A DNA stretch of 64,000 nucleotides, taken from assembly GCF_003122325.1 (NCBI RefSeq), contig NZ_QFBC01000003.1:372001-436000 (forward strand), given 5' to 3'. The translations under genes were made by a program, and so were the position numbers. Under the pieces are notes generated by a model. The model was not told where the DNA came from. It worked only from the letters and a program-made list of their open reading frames with translations, and ran no database searches. Every line of letters begins with the position of its first letter. The first letter of the stretch is position 1. Source of the stretch: Rhizobium album (GTDB taxonomy: Bacteria > Pseudomonadota > Alphaproteobacteria > Rhizobiales > Rhizobiaceae). Shown here piece after piece: positions 36,184-45,185 of this stretch.

Positions 36184-36399
36184 ATGACTTCGCTTGCTCA
36201 TACCCCGAGAAGTACCTCGCCGGAACGGTTCGTTCCGATTGCCTGCTCGCCTAAGACCGCCGCCCGCTTCATCGATCGCGTCCGCGATGGATGGAAGCGC
36301 TGGCAGACGGAACGCGCCATCGAGGCCATGCCGGCTGACATGCGCAAGGATATCGGCTGGCCCACAACCGACATCCGCTGCCAGGCAGGCAACCGCTGA
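36184..36399 (+). CDS. DUF1127-like small protein, 71 residues
   Basis: The C-terminal half (WKRWQTERAIEAMPADMRKDIGWP) resembles the DUF1127 motif, where a basic amphipathic helix is followed by a D-I-G turn. In alphaproteobacteria such proteins are linked to phosphate, carbon and RNA regulation. An AAAGGAACC ribosome site precedes the ATG. An intrinsic terminator follows 42 bp after the stop. Confidence 0.65.
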   Translation: MTSLAHTPRSTSPERFVPIACSPKTAARFIDRVRDGWKRWQTERAIEAMPADMRKDIGWPTTDIRCQAGNR

Positions 36400-36441
36400 T
36401 GCCGGCATGCAATAACAAAAGCGACATCCCCAACGGATGAG

Positions 36442-36475
36442 AAACCGCCGGCCTCCATGCCACCGGCGGTTTTTC
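36442..36475 (+). terminator. Intrinsic terminator
   Basis: AAACCGCCGG and CCGGCGGTTTTT form a stable stem with a 10-nt loop and a T-tract, after the DUF1127-like gene. The rest of the 307-bp gap (36400-36706) shows no further gene and should hold the promoter of the GlxA-type regulator. Confidence 0.85.
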
Positions 36476-36706
36476 CAAGACGCCCCTCCCAACAATATCC
36501 TTTAATTTTCAGCATATTACGAGTATATTCGCGACTTCTGCAAGAATATTGCGGTCGCCGCTTGCATCTCCGTGTCGCAAAAATACCGAAAAGGAGGCGT
36601 TTTCCATGCTTCCCAAGCCGGAACATTCGTGTCAGTGTCGCTTTTAGGCCAAAACGCCGGCGGAACGAACGATTGCTCCGCAACACCGTGGCATGGATAT
36701 TCCTCG

Positions 36707-37726
36707 ATGAGCAAAGCGCCTACCAAGAAACGTTCCCTTGTCTTCTTCCTCGTCCCGCATTTCACCATGCTGCCGTTCGCTGCGGCGATCGAAACGCTGC
36801 GGATCGCCAACCGGATGCTCGGTTATTCCGCCTATGTCTGGCGGCTGGCCTCGGCCGATGGCGAAAAGGTCTATTCCTCCAGCGGCATCGGCATCGAGGT
36901 CACCTCGTCGCTGGCCGACGAGCGCCGCAACCTCGGCGGCGAAAACCGGCCGAACATGGTGCTCGTCTGTTCGGGCATCTATGTGGAAGAGTTCCACAAC
37001 AAATCCGTCAACGCCTACCTGCGCGAGACCTACAATCGTGGCGTCGCCGTCGGCAGCCTCTGTACGGGCGCGCATGTGCTTGCCCAGGCCGGCCTCCTGA
37101 ACGGCAAGCGCTGCGCCATCCACTGGGAAAATCTCCCGGGCTTTTCGGAAGCCTTCCCGCAGGCCGAGGTCTATGCCGACCTCTATGAAGTCGACAGCAA
37201 CATCTACACCTGCGCCGGCGGCACGTCGTCGCTCGACATGATGCTCAACCTGATCGGCCAGGATTTTGGCGAAAACCTCGTCAACCGCGTCTGCGAACAG
37301 GCGCTGACCGACCGCGTCCGCTCGCCGCACGACCGCCAGCGCCTGCCGCTGCGCGCCCGGCTCGGCGTCCAGAACTCCAAGGTGCTGTCGATCATCGAAC
37401 TGATGGAAAGCAATCTCGCCGAACCGCTGTCGCTGATCGAGATCGCCGACGACGCCGGCCTCTCCCGCCGGCAGATCGAACGGCTGTTCCGCCAGGAAAT
37501 GGGCCGCTCGCCGGCCCGCTACTACCTGGAAATCCGCCTCGACCGCGCCCGGCACCTGCTGGTGCAGTCCTCTATGCCGGTGGTAGAAGTCGCCGTCGCC
37601 TGCGGCTTCGTGTCGGCGTCGCACTTTTCGAAGTGTTATCGCGAACTCTACAACCGCTCGCCGCAGCAGGAGCGCGCCGAGCGCAAGCTGACCACGTCGA
37701 CCAACCGTACCGGCGTCGTCATCTGA
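36707..37726 (+). CDS. GlxA/GbdR-type AraC regulator with DJ-1/PfpI domain
   Basis: The 339-residue protein has an N-terminal DJ-1-like ligand domain (LVFFLVPHFTMLPFAAAIETLRIAN split across residues 10-35, GSLCTGAHVLAQAG near residue 118) and a C-terminal AraC HTH (IADDAGLSRRQIERLF near residue 247, VAVACGFVSASHFSKCYRE near residue 288). GbdR, the betaine/dimethylglycine regulator of Pseudomonas, has this architecture. Proximity to betaine genes makes such a role plausible but unproven. The ATG at 36707 begins the conserved domain, although the frame is open upstream. Confidence 0.85.
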   Translation: MSKAPTKKRSLVFFLVPHFTMLPFAAAIETLRIANRMLGYSAYVWRLASADGEKVYSSSGIGIEVTSSLADERRNLGGENRPNMVLVCSGIYVEEFHNKSVNAYLRETYNRGVAVGSLCTGAHVLAQAGLLNGKRCAIHWENLPGFSEAFPQAEVYADLYEVDSNIYTCAGGTSSLDMMLNLIGQDFGENLVNRVCEQALTDRVRSPHDRQRLPLRARLGVQNSKVLSIIELMESNLAEPLSLIEIADDAGLSRRQIERLFRQEMGRSPARYYLEIRLDRARHLLVQSSMPVVEVAVACGFVSASHFSKCYRELYNRSPQQERAERKLTTSTNRTGVVI

Positions 37727-37801
37727 CGCGGTGGCCGGGGCGCCCGCTCAGGTGGGCGCTTCACGGCCACGGCCCGGCCTGCACCACAAACCCTGACAAC
37801 C

Positions 37802-37852
37802 AAAGTGGCCTGCCCGGCCCGCTCTTCAACGGATCATGGCAGGGCACTTTTT
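37802..37852. terminator. Bidirectional terminator between convergent genes
   Basis: AAAGTGGCCTGCC and GGCAGGGCACTTTTT are 13-nt arms with one mismatch and a 23-nt loop. It lies between the GlxA-type gene and the response regulator, with A and T tracts on both sides. A smaller GCGCCC/GGGCGC hairpin lies at about 37740-37760. Confidence 0.65.
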
Positions 37853-37876
37853 ATTCCGAGCCAGATAAGGGCCGGA

Positions 37877-38707
37877 TCAGCGCCGTGTGTCGGAGCGGCG
37901 CGCGCTCTTGATCTGCACCAGCGTGTCGAGGTTCTGGTTGACGCGGCAATAGAACTCTTCGTCGATGAACGGCCGCAGCATGAAGTCATTGCCGCCGGCC
38001 TTGAGGAAGCGGGCCGACAGCAGCCGGTCGGTGGACGAGGAAACGCCGATGATGCGCAGTTCATGCGAACCGATGGACGAGCGGATGCGCCGCGTCAGTT
38101 CGAAGCCGTCGATATCGGGCATGTTGTAGTCGGTGACCATCAGGCCGATATCACGGTTCGCCTTGAGGATCGCCAGCGCCTTGGCGCCGTTTTCGGCAAC
38201 GCTCACCCGGAAATTGTAGCGCTTGAGGCGCGTCGACAACAAGGCGCGCGCCGTGGCGCTGTCATCGACGATCAGCACGTGATGGCGCTGGTTGGTCAGG
38301 AACCGGCAGACGGATTCGGCCAGCATCTCGACCGCGAAGACATTGTCCTTCAGCACGTAGTCGACGATATCCTTGGCGAGAATCTGGTCGCGGATCTTTT
38401 CCTGGAACGTGCCGGTAAAAACGATGGTCGGGATCGACAGGTCGATCAGGTAATCGAGCGCTTCGCCGTTTTCGGCACCGGGAAGGTTGATGTTGGAAAT
38501 GGCCAGCGCAATCGGTTCCGACGATTTGTCGAAGGCAAACTGGACCTCTTCGAAGTCGCGGCAAATCTCCACCTCGATATCGAACAGTTCCTTGAGACGC
38601 GTGCTGATCATCGACGTGAAAACGTTCGAATCCTCAGCGACGAGAATCCGGGCCTGCGCGAGTGACTCGCCAGAATATTGCATCCCGGAAATACCTAGAA
38701 ATGACAT
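37877..38707 (-). CDS. Response regulator with two receiver domains
   Basis: The 276-residue protein has no DNA-binding output domain. The first receiver begins ARILVAEDSNVF; its phosphoacceptor site is degenerate (AISNINLPG). The second begins HHVLIVDDSATARALLSTRL near residue 143 and keeps VTDYNMPDIDGFELTRRI with Asp in place, and FLRPF-type Lys/Pro turn (FMLRPF, with Arg rather than Lys). Two receivers without output suggest a phosphate sink or adaptor such as for chemotaxis. The start at 38707 follows an AAGGGC site. Confidence 0.82.
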   Translation of the reverse strand: MSFLGISGMQYSGESLAQARILVAEDSNVFTSMISTRLKELFDIEVEICRDFEEVQFAFDKSSEPIALAISNINLPGAENGEALDYLIDLSIPTIVFTGTFQEKIRDQILAKDIVDYVLKDNVFAVEMLAESVCRFLTNQRHHVLIVDDSATARALLSTRLKRYNFRVSVAENGAKALAILKANRDIGLMVTDYNMPDIDGFELTRRIRSSIGSHELRIIGVSSSTDRLLSARFLKAGGNDFMLRPFIDEEFYCRVNQNLDTLVQIKSARRSDTRR

Positions 38708-38878
38708 GAATTGCCCTTGCCTGAAATGAAATGACCCCAATTCAGACAATAAAACAAACCATTTGCGGAAATGTTAACCAGGCAATCCCGCCTGCGGCCG
38801 TTCTTTTGGCATCCGACGGAAGGCGCAGAAGGTGTTGTTCACCATAAACGGCGCCAAAGACTTGAAGCCCCGTAGAGC

Positions 38879-39142
38879 CTACTTGATCACCGCCGAGCCG
38901 TTCTGGATTTCCACATTTTCGCCGCCGTCGAGTGCGATACGGTCACCGTTCGGCAGCGTGACGAAGCATCCCGTCGGGCACAACGTTTCCGAGCCGCCGG
39001 CATCGAGGACGATTTCCATGCGGCTGCCGTTTTCGACGACCGTGAGGACGACGGTCGCGCCATCCTTGTTTGTCACCGTCGCCGCGGCGGCCGGTGCGGC
39101 AAAAATGCAGAATGCAACAAGCGAACCCAAGACTGATTTCAT
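38879..39142 (-). CDS. Small secreted hypothetical protein, 87 residues
   Basis: A signal peptide (MKSVLGSLVAFCIFAAPAAAA) is followed by a beta-rich domain with TVVLTVVENG, two Cys in ETLCPTGCFVTLPNGD, and VEIQNGSAVIK. The Cys pair may form a disulfide in the periplasm. No family name is recognised. It is flanked by intergenic DNA on both sides. Confidence 0.65.
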   Translation of the reverse strand: MKSVLGSLVAFCIFAAPAAAATVTNKDGATVVLTVVENGSRMEIVLDAGGSETLCPTGCFVTLPNGDRIALDGGENVEIQNGSAVIK

Positions 39143-39304
39143 TGCCTATCGGTGTCCGACACCGCCCCTGTGACGGCCGCTCTCGGTCCCATCGACACGA
39201 TATAACGGCCCGCCTCGGTCCAAGCTTACTGCCGGTCGAGGCGTTTGCCTACTCTCTAATGCAATGGAACTGAATAGCGCCTGAATGGGGCGGATGGCTG
39301 CCGT

Positions 39305-41794
39305 TCAGCCGATCGATTTGCCGCTCTGCGCGTTGACGACCGGCGCTGGCCGCGGCTCCGGCTTGGCCTCCGGCAGCGGCTCGCGCGTTTCGTCTTCTTC
39401 CGGCGGATCCTTCGGCACCCCGTCTTCCTTCTTGAAGGGCATGCCGAGCCCCTCCTGGCGAAAACGTTCGAAGATCGCCAGGCGCAGGTCGTTGCGCACC
39501 TCGCCGCCATTGACGATATCCGCCAGATAGGCGCGCAGTTCGAAGGTCATGGTCGCCTCGCCGAAGGCGCTGAAAATCGCCATGGGCGCCGGGTTGCGCA
39601 GCACCTTCGGATGCCCTTCGGCAATTTCCTTCAGCAATTGCATGATCCGGCGCGGATCGCTGTCATAGCTGACGACGACGGAAATATCGGCGCGGCCGAG
39701 CTTGTTGCGGTGCGTCCAGTTGCCGACGGATGCGTTGATGAACAGCGAGTTCGGCACCATGATCGACTGGCGCTGGAACGTCTCTATCTCGGTGGCGCGC
39801 ACCGAGATCCGCTTGACGAAACCTTCCGTCGTACCCGTCACCACCCAATCTCCGACCTTGAAGGGCCGCTCGACGAGCAGGATAAGGCCGGAGACGAAAT
39901 TCGAGACGATGTTCTGGAGGCCGAAACCGACACCGAGGGACAGCGCACCGGCAACCAGCGCAAAGCTCGACAGGTCGAGCCCGGCCGCCGAAATGCCGAT
40001 CAGGCCGGCAACCGCCACGCCGAGATAACCAACGCCCGTCTTCACCGAGTTACGCACGCCGGCATCGACCTGAGACCGGTCCATGACGTTGCCGTCGATC
40101 CATTTCTGCAGCCAGCGCGTCATCAGCAGGCCGAAGACGAACAGCAGAACACCGCCGAGAATGCTCATCAGCGAAATACTGATGTTGCCGATGCGGATTT
40201 CGGTAAACAGGCGATAGGCCCATTGCTCCAGGTCACCCACCTGAAATCCCCAGGAGAGCAGGATCAGAGGAACGCCGGTCATCAGTGCGAAGGCGTAGAT
40301 ACCGAGCCCGGCGGCGAGGCCGATCTGGTCGAGCGCCACCGGCCCCAGCCCGTAACGCGCGCCGAGATAGACACCAAGCCGGGTCTCCGCAAAGGCCCCG
40401 CGCTTGCCGACTGCCTTGCCGCACAGGATGCCGATATACATGGTCGCGACCACTGCGCCTGTCAGCACGATCTGGGTGGCGACGAAGCGGGCAAGCCCGA
40501 CATAGCCGGTGACGCAGGCAACCACGAGGGCGACGCCCGTCAGCCGCAGGAGGATGGCCATCAGTCGCGGCCATGGCCTGCCCCGCTCCTCCGGATCGCC
40601 GCTTACCGCCAGCACGGGCCTCAGGAAAGATATGATGAAAAGGATGAGGCCGACGACCAGCGATGCTGCAAAACTCTTCATCACCGTCAGGATGACGGGG
40701 GAGCCCAGCGCCTCGCTGATGCCGCTGAAGACATAATCCACGCCGCTGACGAAGGCCATTGCCAAGATCGCCCAGTCGAGCTGGTGGGCGCCGGTATTCG
40801 ACACCCTGACCAGGCGCCAGTCGGGCCGTCCGGGGGCAAATACCGCATGCGTCAGCCTGCCGACGAAATAAACGGCACCGGTGAAGCCGAGCGCGGAGGA
40901 TATGATCGGGGCGATGTCCGCGCGCAGGACGTTAAAACTGTTCATGAAGAAGAACGACGAGGCGAGAAACGCCACCAGCGACAGCGTCTGGATCATCGTC
41001 GACCAGAAGGCGAAGGACAGGCGGGCGATATAGGGCGGATCGACGACGGTCCGGTCACGATGGGTGAAATGGCCGAACAGGCGATAACTGCCCACAAGGA
41101 AAATCATCGCGGCGAAGAGGGAGAGCAGAACCGCCGTGAGCAGCGGCAGCCGCTTGAACTTCCAGACGAACTTGATCCAGCTCCCGAAAGCCCGCTGCAG
41201 ATCCGCCATCTCGGCGACCAGCGCCTTTCCCGCGATATTGAACGAATCGACGGAAATGTCCGAGCGCTTGAACAGCGTTTCGGTAAACAGGCGCCGGCGG
41301 ATATCGGTGATCTGGTTGGACAGGCTGGTGGCGCTGATCGACAGGTCTTCGGCCTCGCCGGTCAACGCGTTGATGAGCGACCGTTCCGCTCCCAGTTGCT
41401 TGCGCTCGCTGGTGACGATATCGGCCTCCGGCGGCTGGCCCTCCGCCGGCGGATCGCCAAGCTCGGCCAGACGGCTCTTGATGGCTTCGAACCGCGGACG
41501 CAGACTGACGGAAATGGCGATGATCGTGCGCGTCGCCTCCTCTACCTCCGCCTTGAGATCGACGAGGCGGGCATCGTCGTTGGCGTAGGCCGCCACCTGC
41601 TGCTTCAGCGCATCGATACGACTGCGGGCGGCGGCAAGATCGGTGCGCCCCTTGTCGATCGTCTCGTTCAGCTTTTCCGCCTGGCCCTCGACAGCGGCCC
41701 GGGGCTGGTCCTGGGCGACTGCGGAAGCCGGGGCCGAAGCAGACCACAACGCCAGGAGCAGCAGCAGGTAAAACGGAAAATTGAAGATGCGCAA
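39305..41794 (-). CDS. MscS-family mechanosensitive channel with DUF3772-type N-terminus
   Basis: An 829-residue inner-membrane protein. It has a signal peptide, then a periplasmic coiled-coil region (residues about 30-190, DUF3772-like), about ten transmembrane helices, and the MscS core. The core has the pore motif SLGVGFGLQNIVSNFVSGL near residue 630, followed by VERPFKVGDWV. The C-terminal tail is Pro/Glu-rich. It is predicted to release solutes on hypo-osmotic shock, which fits an organism that accumulates betaine, although no operon link is seen. Confidence 0.88.
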   Translation of the reverse strand: MRIFNFPFYLLLLLALWSASAPASAVAQDQPRAAVEGQAEKLNETIDKGRTDLAAARSRIDALKQQVAAYANDDARLVDLKAEVEEATRTIIAISVSLRPRFEAIKSRLAELGDPPAEGQPPEADIVTSERKQLGAERSLINALTGEAEDLSISATSLSNQITDIRRRLFTETLFKRSDISVDSFNIAGKALVAEMADLQRAFGSWIKFVWKFKRLPLLTAVLLSLFAAMIFLVGSYRLFGHFTHRDRTVVDPPYIARLSFAFWSTMIQTLSLVAFLASSFFFMNSFNVLRADIAPIISSALGFTGAVYFVGRLTHAVFAPGRPDWRLVRVSNTGAHQLDWAILAMAFVSGVDYVFSGISEALGSPVILTVMKSFAASLVVGLILFIISFLRPVLAVSGDPEERGRPWPRLMAILLRLTGVALVVACVTGYVGLARFVATQIVLTGAVVATMYIGILCGKAVGKRGAFAETRLGVYLGARYGLGPVALDQIGLAAGLGIYAFALMTGVPLILLSWGFQVGDLEQWAYRLFTEIRIGNISISLMSILGGVLLFVFGLLMTRWLQKWIDGNVMDRSQVDAGVRNSVKTGVGYLGVAVAGLIGISAAGLDLSSFALVAGALSLGVGFGLQNIVSNFVSGLILLVERPFKVGDWVVTGTTEGFVKRISVRATEIETFQRQSIMVPNSLFINASVGNWTHRNKLGRADISVVVSYDSDPRRIMQLLKEIAEGHPKVLRNPAPMAIFSAFGEATMTFELRAYLADIVNGGEVRNDLRLAIFERFRQEGLGMPFKKEDGVPKDPPEEDETREPLPEAKPEPRPAPVVNAQSGKSIG

Positions 41795-41889
41795 AGGAAG
41801 CCTTCCAGACCAGGGGATTCGTAAAAATACCGCCCCTTCTACCTAAAGGAAAGAAAGGCGGCATGAAGGCACCGACGCTTGTGCCCGGC

Positions 41890-42444
41890 TCAGAATCCCG
41901 CTCCCGGCTGCGCCAGATAGAGTTTTTCCGCCTCGGTGGAAACGCGCCCCAGGAAGGCGTTGCGGTGGGGAAAACGGCCGAAATCCACGATCACCTGGCG
42001 GTGACGTTCGGCATAATCGAGATAGAGCGCGTGACCGAGCGTTTCGAACAACACCACGGCCCTGTTCTGATCTACGAGATCTTCAGAATGTTCGAAAGGC
42101 ATGTAGAAGAAGCAGCGGATAGCCTCGTCGACCTGCAGGTCCGCTCCTGCCTCGATCGCCAGTTCGGCTTCCCGTCGCGCCAACCCGTCGGTGGCAAAAG
42201 CCAGCGGCGTACCGCGATAGATGTTGCGCGGAAACTGGTCGAGCACGACGATGGCCGCAAGACGCGCCATGGCCGATGAACGCCATTCCTCGCCGACGCC
42301 GTGTGCCAGCGCGAGATGCAGGTCGCGGAACCGCGCCGTGACAGTTGCATCGAGACCGGGATCCGAGCGGAACCAATCCTCCTGTGTCAGTTCCTTGAAC
42401 CAGAATGCCAGAACGTCGTTCTGCTGTTCGACAACCGTTGCCAT
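41890..42444 (-). CDS. DUF924 family protein
   Basis: A 184-residue helical protein with LAFWFKELTQEDWF near the N-terminus, IVVLDQFPRNIYRGTPLAF near residue 65 and FFYMPFEHSEDL near residue 107, all hallmarks of DUF924 (TPR-like fold, unknown function). The start at 42444 gives the normal length. The gene stands alone between the MscS channel and the receiver-kinase gene. Confidence 0.87.
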   Translation of the reverse strand: MATVVEQQNDVLAFWFKELTQEDWFRSDPGLDATVTARFRDLHLALAHGVGEEWRSSAMARLAAIVVLDQFPRNIYRGTPLAFATDGLARREAELAIEAGADLQVDEAIRCFFYMPFEHSEDLVDQNRAVVLFETLGHALYLDYAERHRQVIVDFGRFPHRNAFLGRVSTEAEKLYLAQPGAGF

Positions 42445-42517
42445 GCCATACCTCCACGTCTTTGCGGCCACCATGACACATCCGCTGCCACGATGACGAA
42501 AGCAAGACGATAAGCGG

Positions 42518-43582
42518 TCATGTGATGGAAAACTCGATCGTGGCCCTCGCCCCGATGCCGCGAGCACTGTCATAGACGATCTCGCTGGACAGGCTCGAAG
42601 CCATCGCCGTCATGATCTTGGTCCCGAGGCCGGTTCCCTTGATCGGCTCGCTGCGCTCGAACCCCCTGCCGTCGTCCTCGACCGTCACACCGATGCGGTC
42701 CCCCGCGTGCTGCTCCACAAGCACGCGGATCTCGCCACGCTGGCCGTCGTCGAAAGCATATTTGAAGGAATTCGTCACCAGTTCGCTGATGATCAGCCCG
42801 ATGGTGATCACCTTGTCGGTCGGCAAGGACAGCGATGGCGCCGTCAGCTTGACACGATGCGGGCGTCGTTCGTCGTGCATCGAGTTTTCGAGTTCGCCGA
42901 GCAGGCTCGACAGGTAATCGTAAAAATCCACCTGGCCGACATGCATACCGGTATAGAGGCGGCGATGAACGCTGCCGATGGCATTGATGCGCACCTGCGT
43001 CTCCTGCAGGGCATCGACTGCGGCCTTATCCTTGGTGACCGAAGCCTGCATGCGCACGAGGGCGGCAACCAGGCCGAGGCTGTTGGCGACACGGTGGTTG
43101 ACCTCGGCGAGCAACAGTTCGGCGCGGTCCCTTTCCCGGCGGATGGCCTCCTGGGCTTCGGCCGTCTCGCGCCGGTAGCGCGCCCGGTCAAGGCCCTGCT
43201 CGAGCGCCGCGGCCAGCAGATCGATATAGTCCGCAGAAGCATTCTTGATGACATAATCGTCCGCGCCCATCTTCAGGGCAGCCACTGCGACGCCGGTGTC
43301 GCTGGACCCGGTGACGTAAATCACCGGAAGATGGCTCGCCTCCTCGACGATGCAGCGCAGGATGTCGAGGCCGATCTCGCCGCCGAGGAAATGATCGAGC
43401 GCCACGGCATCGATATCGCCCTCGCGCATGCGCGTCAGCCCGCTCAGCCCGTCGGTGGCGCAATAGACTTCGTATCCTCGACGCTGCAGGTGCTTGCGCA
43501 CCAGATGGGACAGCGCCACGTCGTCGTCGATGTAGAGAATCCGGGTTGCGCCCGTCGCTGCCGCTTGTTCGGTCATCGGCAT
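42518..43582 (-). CDS. Receiver domain - HWE/HisKA_2-type histidine kinase
   Basis: The 354-residue soluble protein has a receiver domain (RILYIDDDVALS, phosphoacceptor in VALDHFLGG, Lys in YVIKNAS), a short coiled linker, an HWE-like dimerisation helix with the phospho-His (LLLAEVNHRVANSLGL near residue 158), and an HATPase domain (LIISELVTNSFKYAF, DDGRGFE, GTGLGTKI). Rhizobial proteins of this plan act in general-stress and light/redox signalling. The partner regulator is unknown. Confidence 0.87.
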   Translation of the reverse strand: MPMTEQAAATGATRILYIDDDVALSHLVRKHLQRRGYEVYCATDGLSGLTRMREGDIDAVALDHFLGGEIGLDILRCIVEEASHLPVIYVTGSSDTGVAVAALKMGADDYVIKNASADYIDLLAAALEQGLDRARYRRETAEAQEAIRRERDRAELLLAEVNHRVANSLGLVAALVRMQASVTKDKAAVDALQETQVRINAIGSVHRRLYTGMHVGQVDFYDYLSSLLGELENSMHDERRPHRVKLTAPSLSLPTDKVITIGLIISELVTNSFKYAFDDGQRGEIRVLVEQHAGDRIGVTVEDDGRGFERSEPIKGTGLGTKIMTAMASSLSSEIVYDSARGIGARATIEFSIT

Positions 43583-43698
43583 CGGTCGCCCTCACCCGGG
43601 AAGCCTGCATCGCCCTGTACAGGCACGGAGAGCGAAACGAAATCGATCGTCCTGTTCATGAACAAGTTGCTCACGGACAAGCCCCGACGGCACCATCC

Positions 43699-43743
43699 AG
43701 CATGTTTCCGCCCAGCATGTTTCCGCCCAGCATGTTTCCGCGG
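43699..43743. repeat. Three tandem copies of a 15-bp unit
   Basis: AGCATGTTTCCGCCC is repeated three times; the last copy ends CGG. It lies within the 526-bp gene-free stretch 43583-44108. That stretch also has a poly-T region near 43943-43950 and should contain the promoters of the kinase gene (minus) and the DUF982 gene (plus). No other gene is supported there. Confidence 0.6.
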
Positions 43744-44108
43744 AGAAAACACACCTGGAAGACGGTGGCTAGGCAGCAACTCATCGACGGGAAAGGGCAT
43801 CAATAAACTCGAACCCATAAGAAAATGAATTATCATCCCTGCAGAGGACCATTGGACATATCTCAAATTTCAGCCGGCATGACCAGCCATCGGGCCATTA
43901 ACGCGACCCATGGAAGAAAGTTCCCGGCGGTTCGACTTTTATTCAATTTTTTTTGCCTTGCCACCCCGAAGCGACCCGGTTCGATTTTCTTGTTTTCGGA
44001 AAGGCTTCTGCGATATGCTGTTTTCGGAGGAGTGAGCCTGCCTGCCTTTCGGGCATCCGGAACCGTATGGCGTGCTTTGCCGTTGTTTGCCAATATGAGG
44101 AGGACACG

Positions 44109-44351
44109 ATGAAACAGATCGTCTGGAACCAACCCCTGGAAATCGGCTTCCAGCAGGATGAGATGCGCGAAGTGCACGGCCCGCTCGACGCACTCAATTG
44201 CCTGGCCCATCTCTGGCCCGACCGCCGCGGCCCGCAATATGTTGCTGCCCGCAGCATCTGCCGCGCCGCCATAGACGGGCGTAAAAGCGCCGAACAGGCA
44301 CGCCAGGCCTTCATGACGGCAGCAGAAGAGGCGCACCTCAAATTCCACTAG
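44109..44351 (+). CDS. DUF982 family protein, 80 residues
   Basis: The protein has the DUF982 pattern: IVWNQPLEIGF, REVHGPLDALNCLAHLWPDRRGPQY and AIDGRKSAEQARQAFMTAAEEA, with its end at LKFH. This family is common in Rhizobiaceae and has no known function. An AGGAGG ribosome site precedes the ATG. Confidence 0.85.
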   Translation: MKQIVWNQPLEIGFQQDEMREVHGPLDALNCLAHLWPDRRGPQYVAARSICRAAIDGRKSAEQARQAFMTAAEEAHLKFH

Positions 44352-44708
44352 GCATATCACCTAAGACTGCGCAACGGTTTTGCGAAACCGACGTTCAGGA
44401 CCAAAGAGCGAAAGCGAAATCAAAGATCGTGACTTGCTGCAAGCGGTTTCAAAAACCCTTGTTGGAGGTTTGAGCGGTACTCGGATCCGTAAATTTTGAA
44501 AATCTGATCATACCTCAATTACACCCTCATTTACCGGCGAGAATGCTGTGCGTTGAAGCGTAGGCTTGGGCTTTCGGCCTAGCTTCACATCGTTTCCTAT
44601 CAACTGGAGACCTCGAATTCCCGCTGGATTGGTGATTAACAGCTTCGAGCCAAATATTGCTTCAACTCTGGCCCTTGTGTATATTATTACATCATAAAGG
44701 AGATGGAG
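44352..44708. other. Gene-free, lower-GC stretch
   Basis: 357 bp with no supported gene. Base composition falls sharply compared with the left side and stays low through the following DUF4214 locus, suggesting an acquired segment. The last part (TATTATTACATCATAAAGGAG) provides a promoter-like AT tract and the ribosome site of the next gene. Confidence 0.6.
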
Positions 44709-45185
44709 ATGGCAAAATATATTTATGTGAAAGTGGCGATTGAATTATTGGAAGCGCGACCGAGTGATTGGAATTATGTCGATACACTCAAAATTGGATC
44801 ATACTCAGTATATTCTAAATTTGACATTGTGTATGATCCGAATGAAACTCCTGCCGATTATTATAACGGTTGGGAATATGACCCCAACACCGGTTACGAT
44901 TATACAAGAAATTCAATTGCAGGCGTTAGCTACGAAAAACAACAACAAGAGTACTTCTTAGTTCACAATCGTGAAATTCCGCTTTGGTACACGGTCGCCG
45001 TTGACGATGACTTCGTGTTGCCTTCCGATATCCCGATAATTGGCGAGAGCCCTGATGGCGAGCCTGGGGAAGACCCCACAGTGGATGAAAACGGCGATGT
45101 AAAATTCAATTGGCCCAAAGCTATATGGGATGCGGGAAAGAAGTCGTTTCCGACGCTCTCGAGGAAGCAGGCAAGAACGCAGTAA
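44709..45185 (+). CDS. N-terminal part of a split DUF4214 protein (0 frame)
   Basis: A 158-residue frame starting MAKYIYVKVAIELLEARPSD behind AAAGGAG. It is Tyr/Asp-rich and beta-like, with a Pro/Gly/Glu/Asp linker near residues 112-130. It ends 45 bp after the heptamer G GGA AAG. At that heptamer the -1 frame continues as AGKEVVSDALEEAG, which fits as a direct continuation. It is therefore probably the front half of a protein of about 500 residues, either by programmed frameshift or broken by an indel. No family is recognised for this part. Confidence 0.65.
   Translation: MAKYIYVKVAIELLEARPSDWNYVDTLKIGSYSVYSKFDIVYDPNETPADYYNGWEYDPNTGYDYTRNSIAGVSYEKQQQEYFLVHNREIPLWYTVAVDDDFVLPSDIPIIGESPDGEPGEDPTVDENGDVKFNWPKAIWDAGKKSFPTLSRKQARTQ

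Noticed and set aside
39611-41824. Large plus-strand frame opposite the MscS gene
   Set aside because: Arg/Gln/Asp-rich shadow with no domain. The minus-strand channel has clear membrane segments and the MscS core.
43699-43743. CRISPR array
   Set aside because: Only three 15-bp units in direct tandem, with no spacers and no cas genes.
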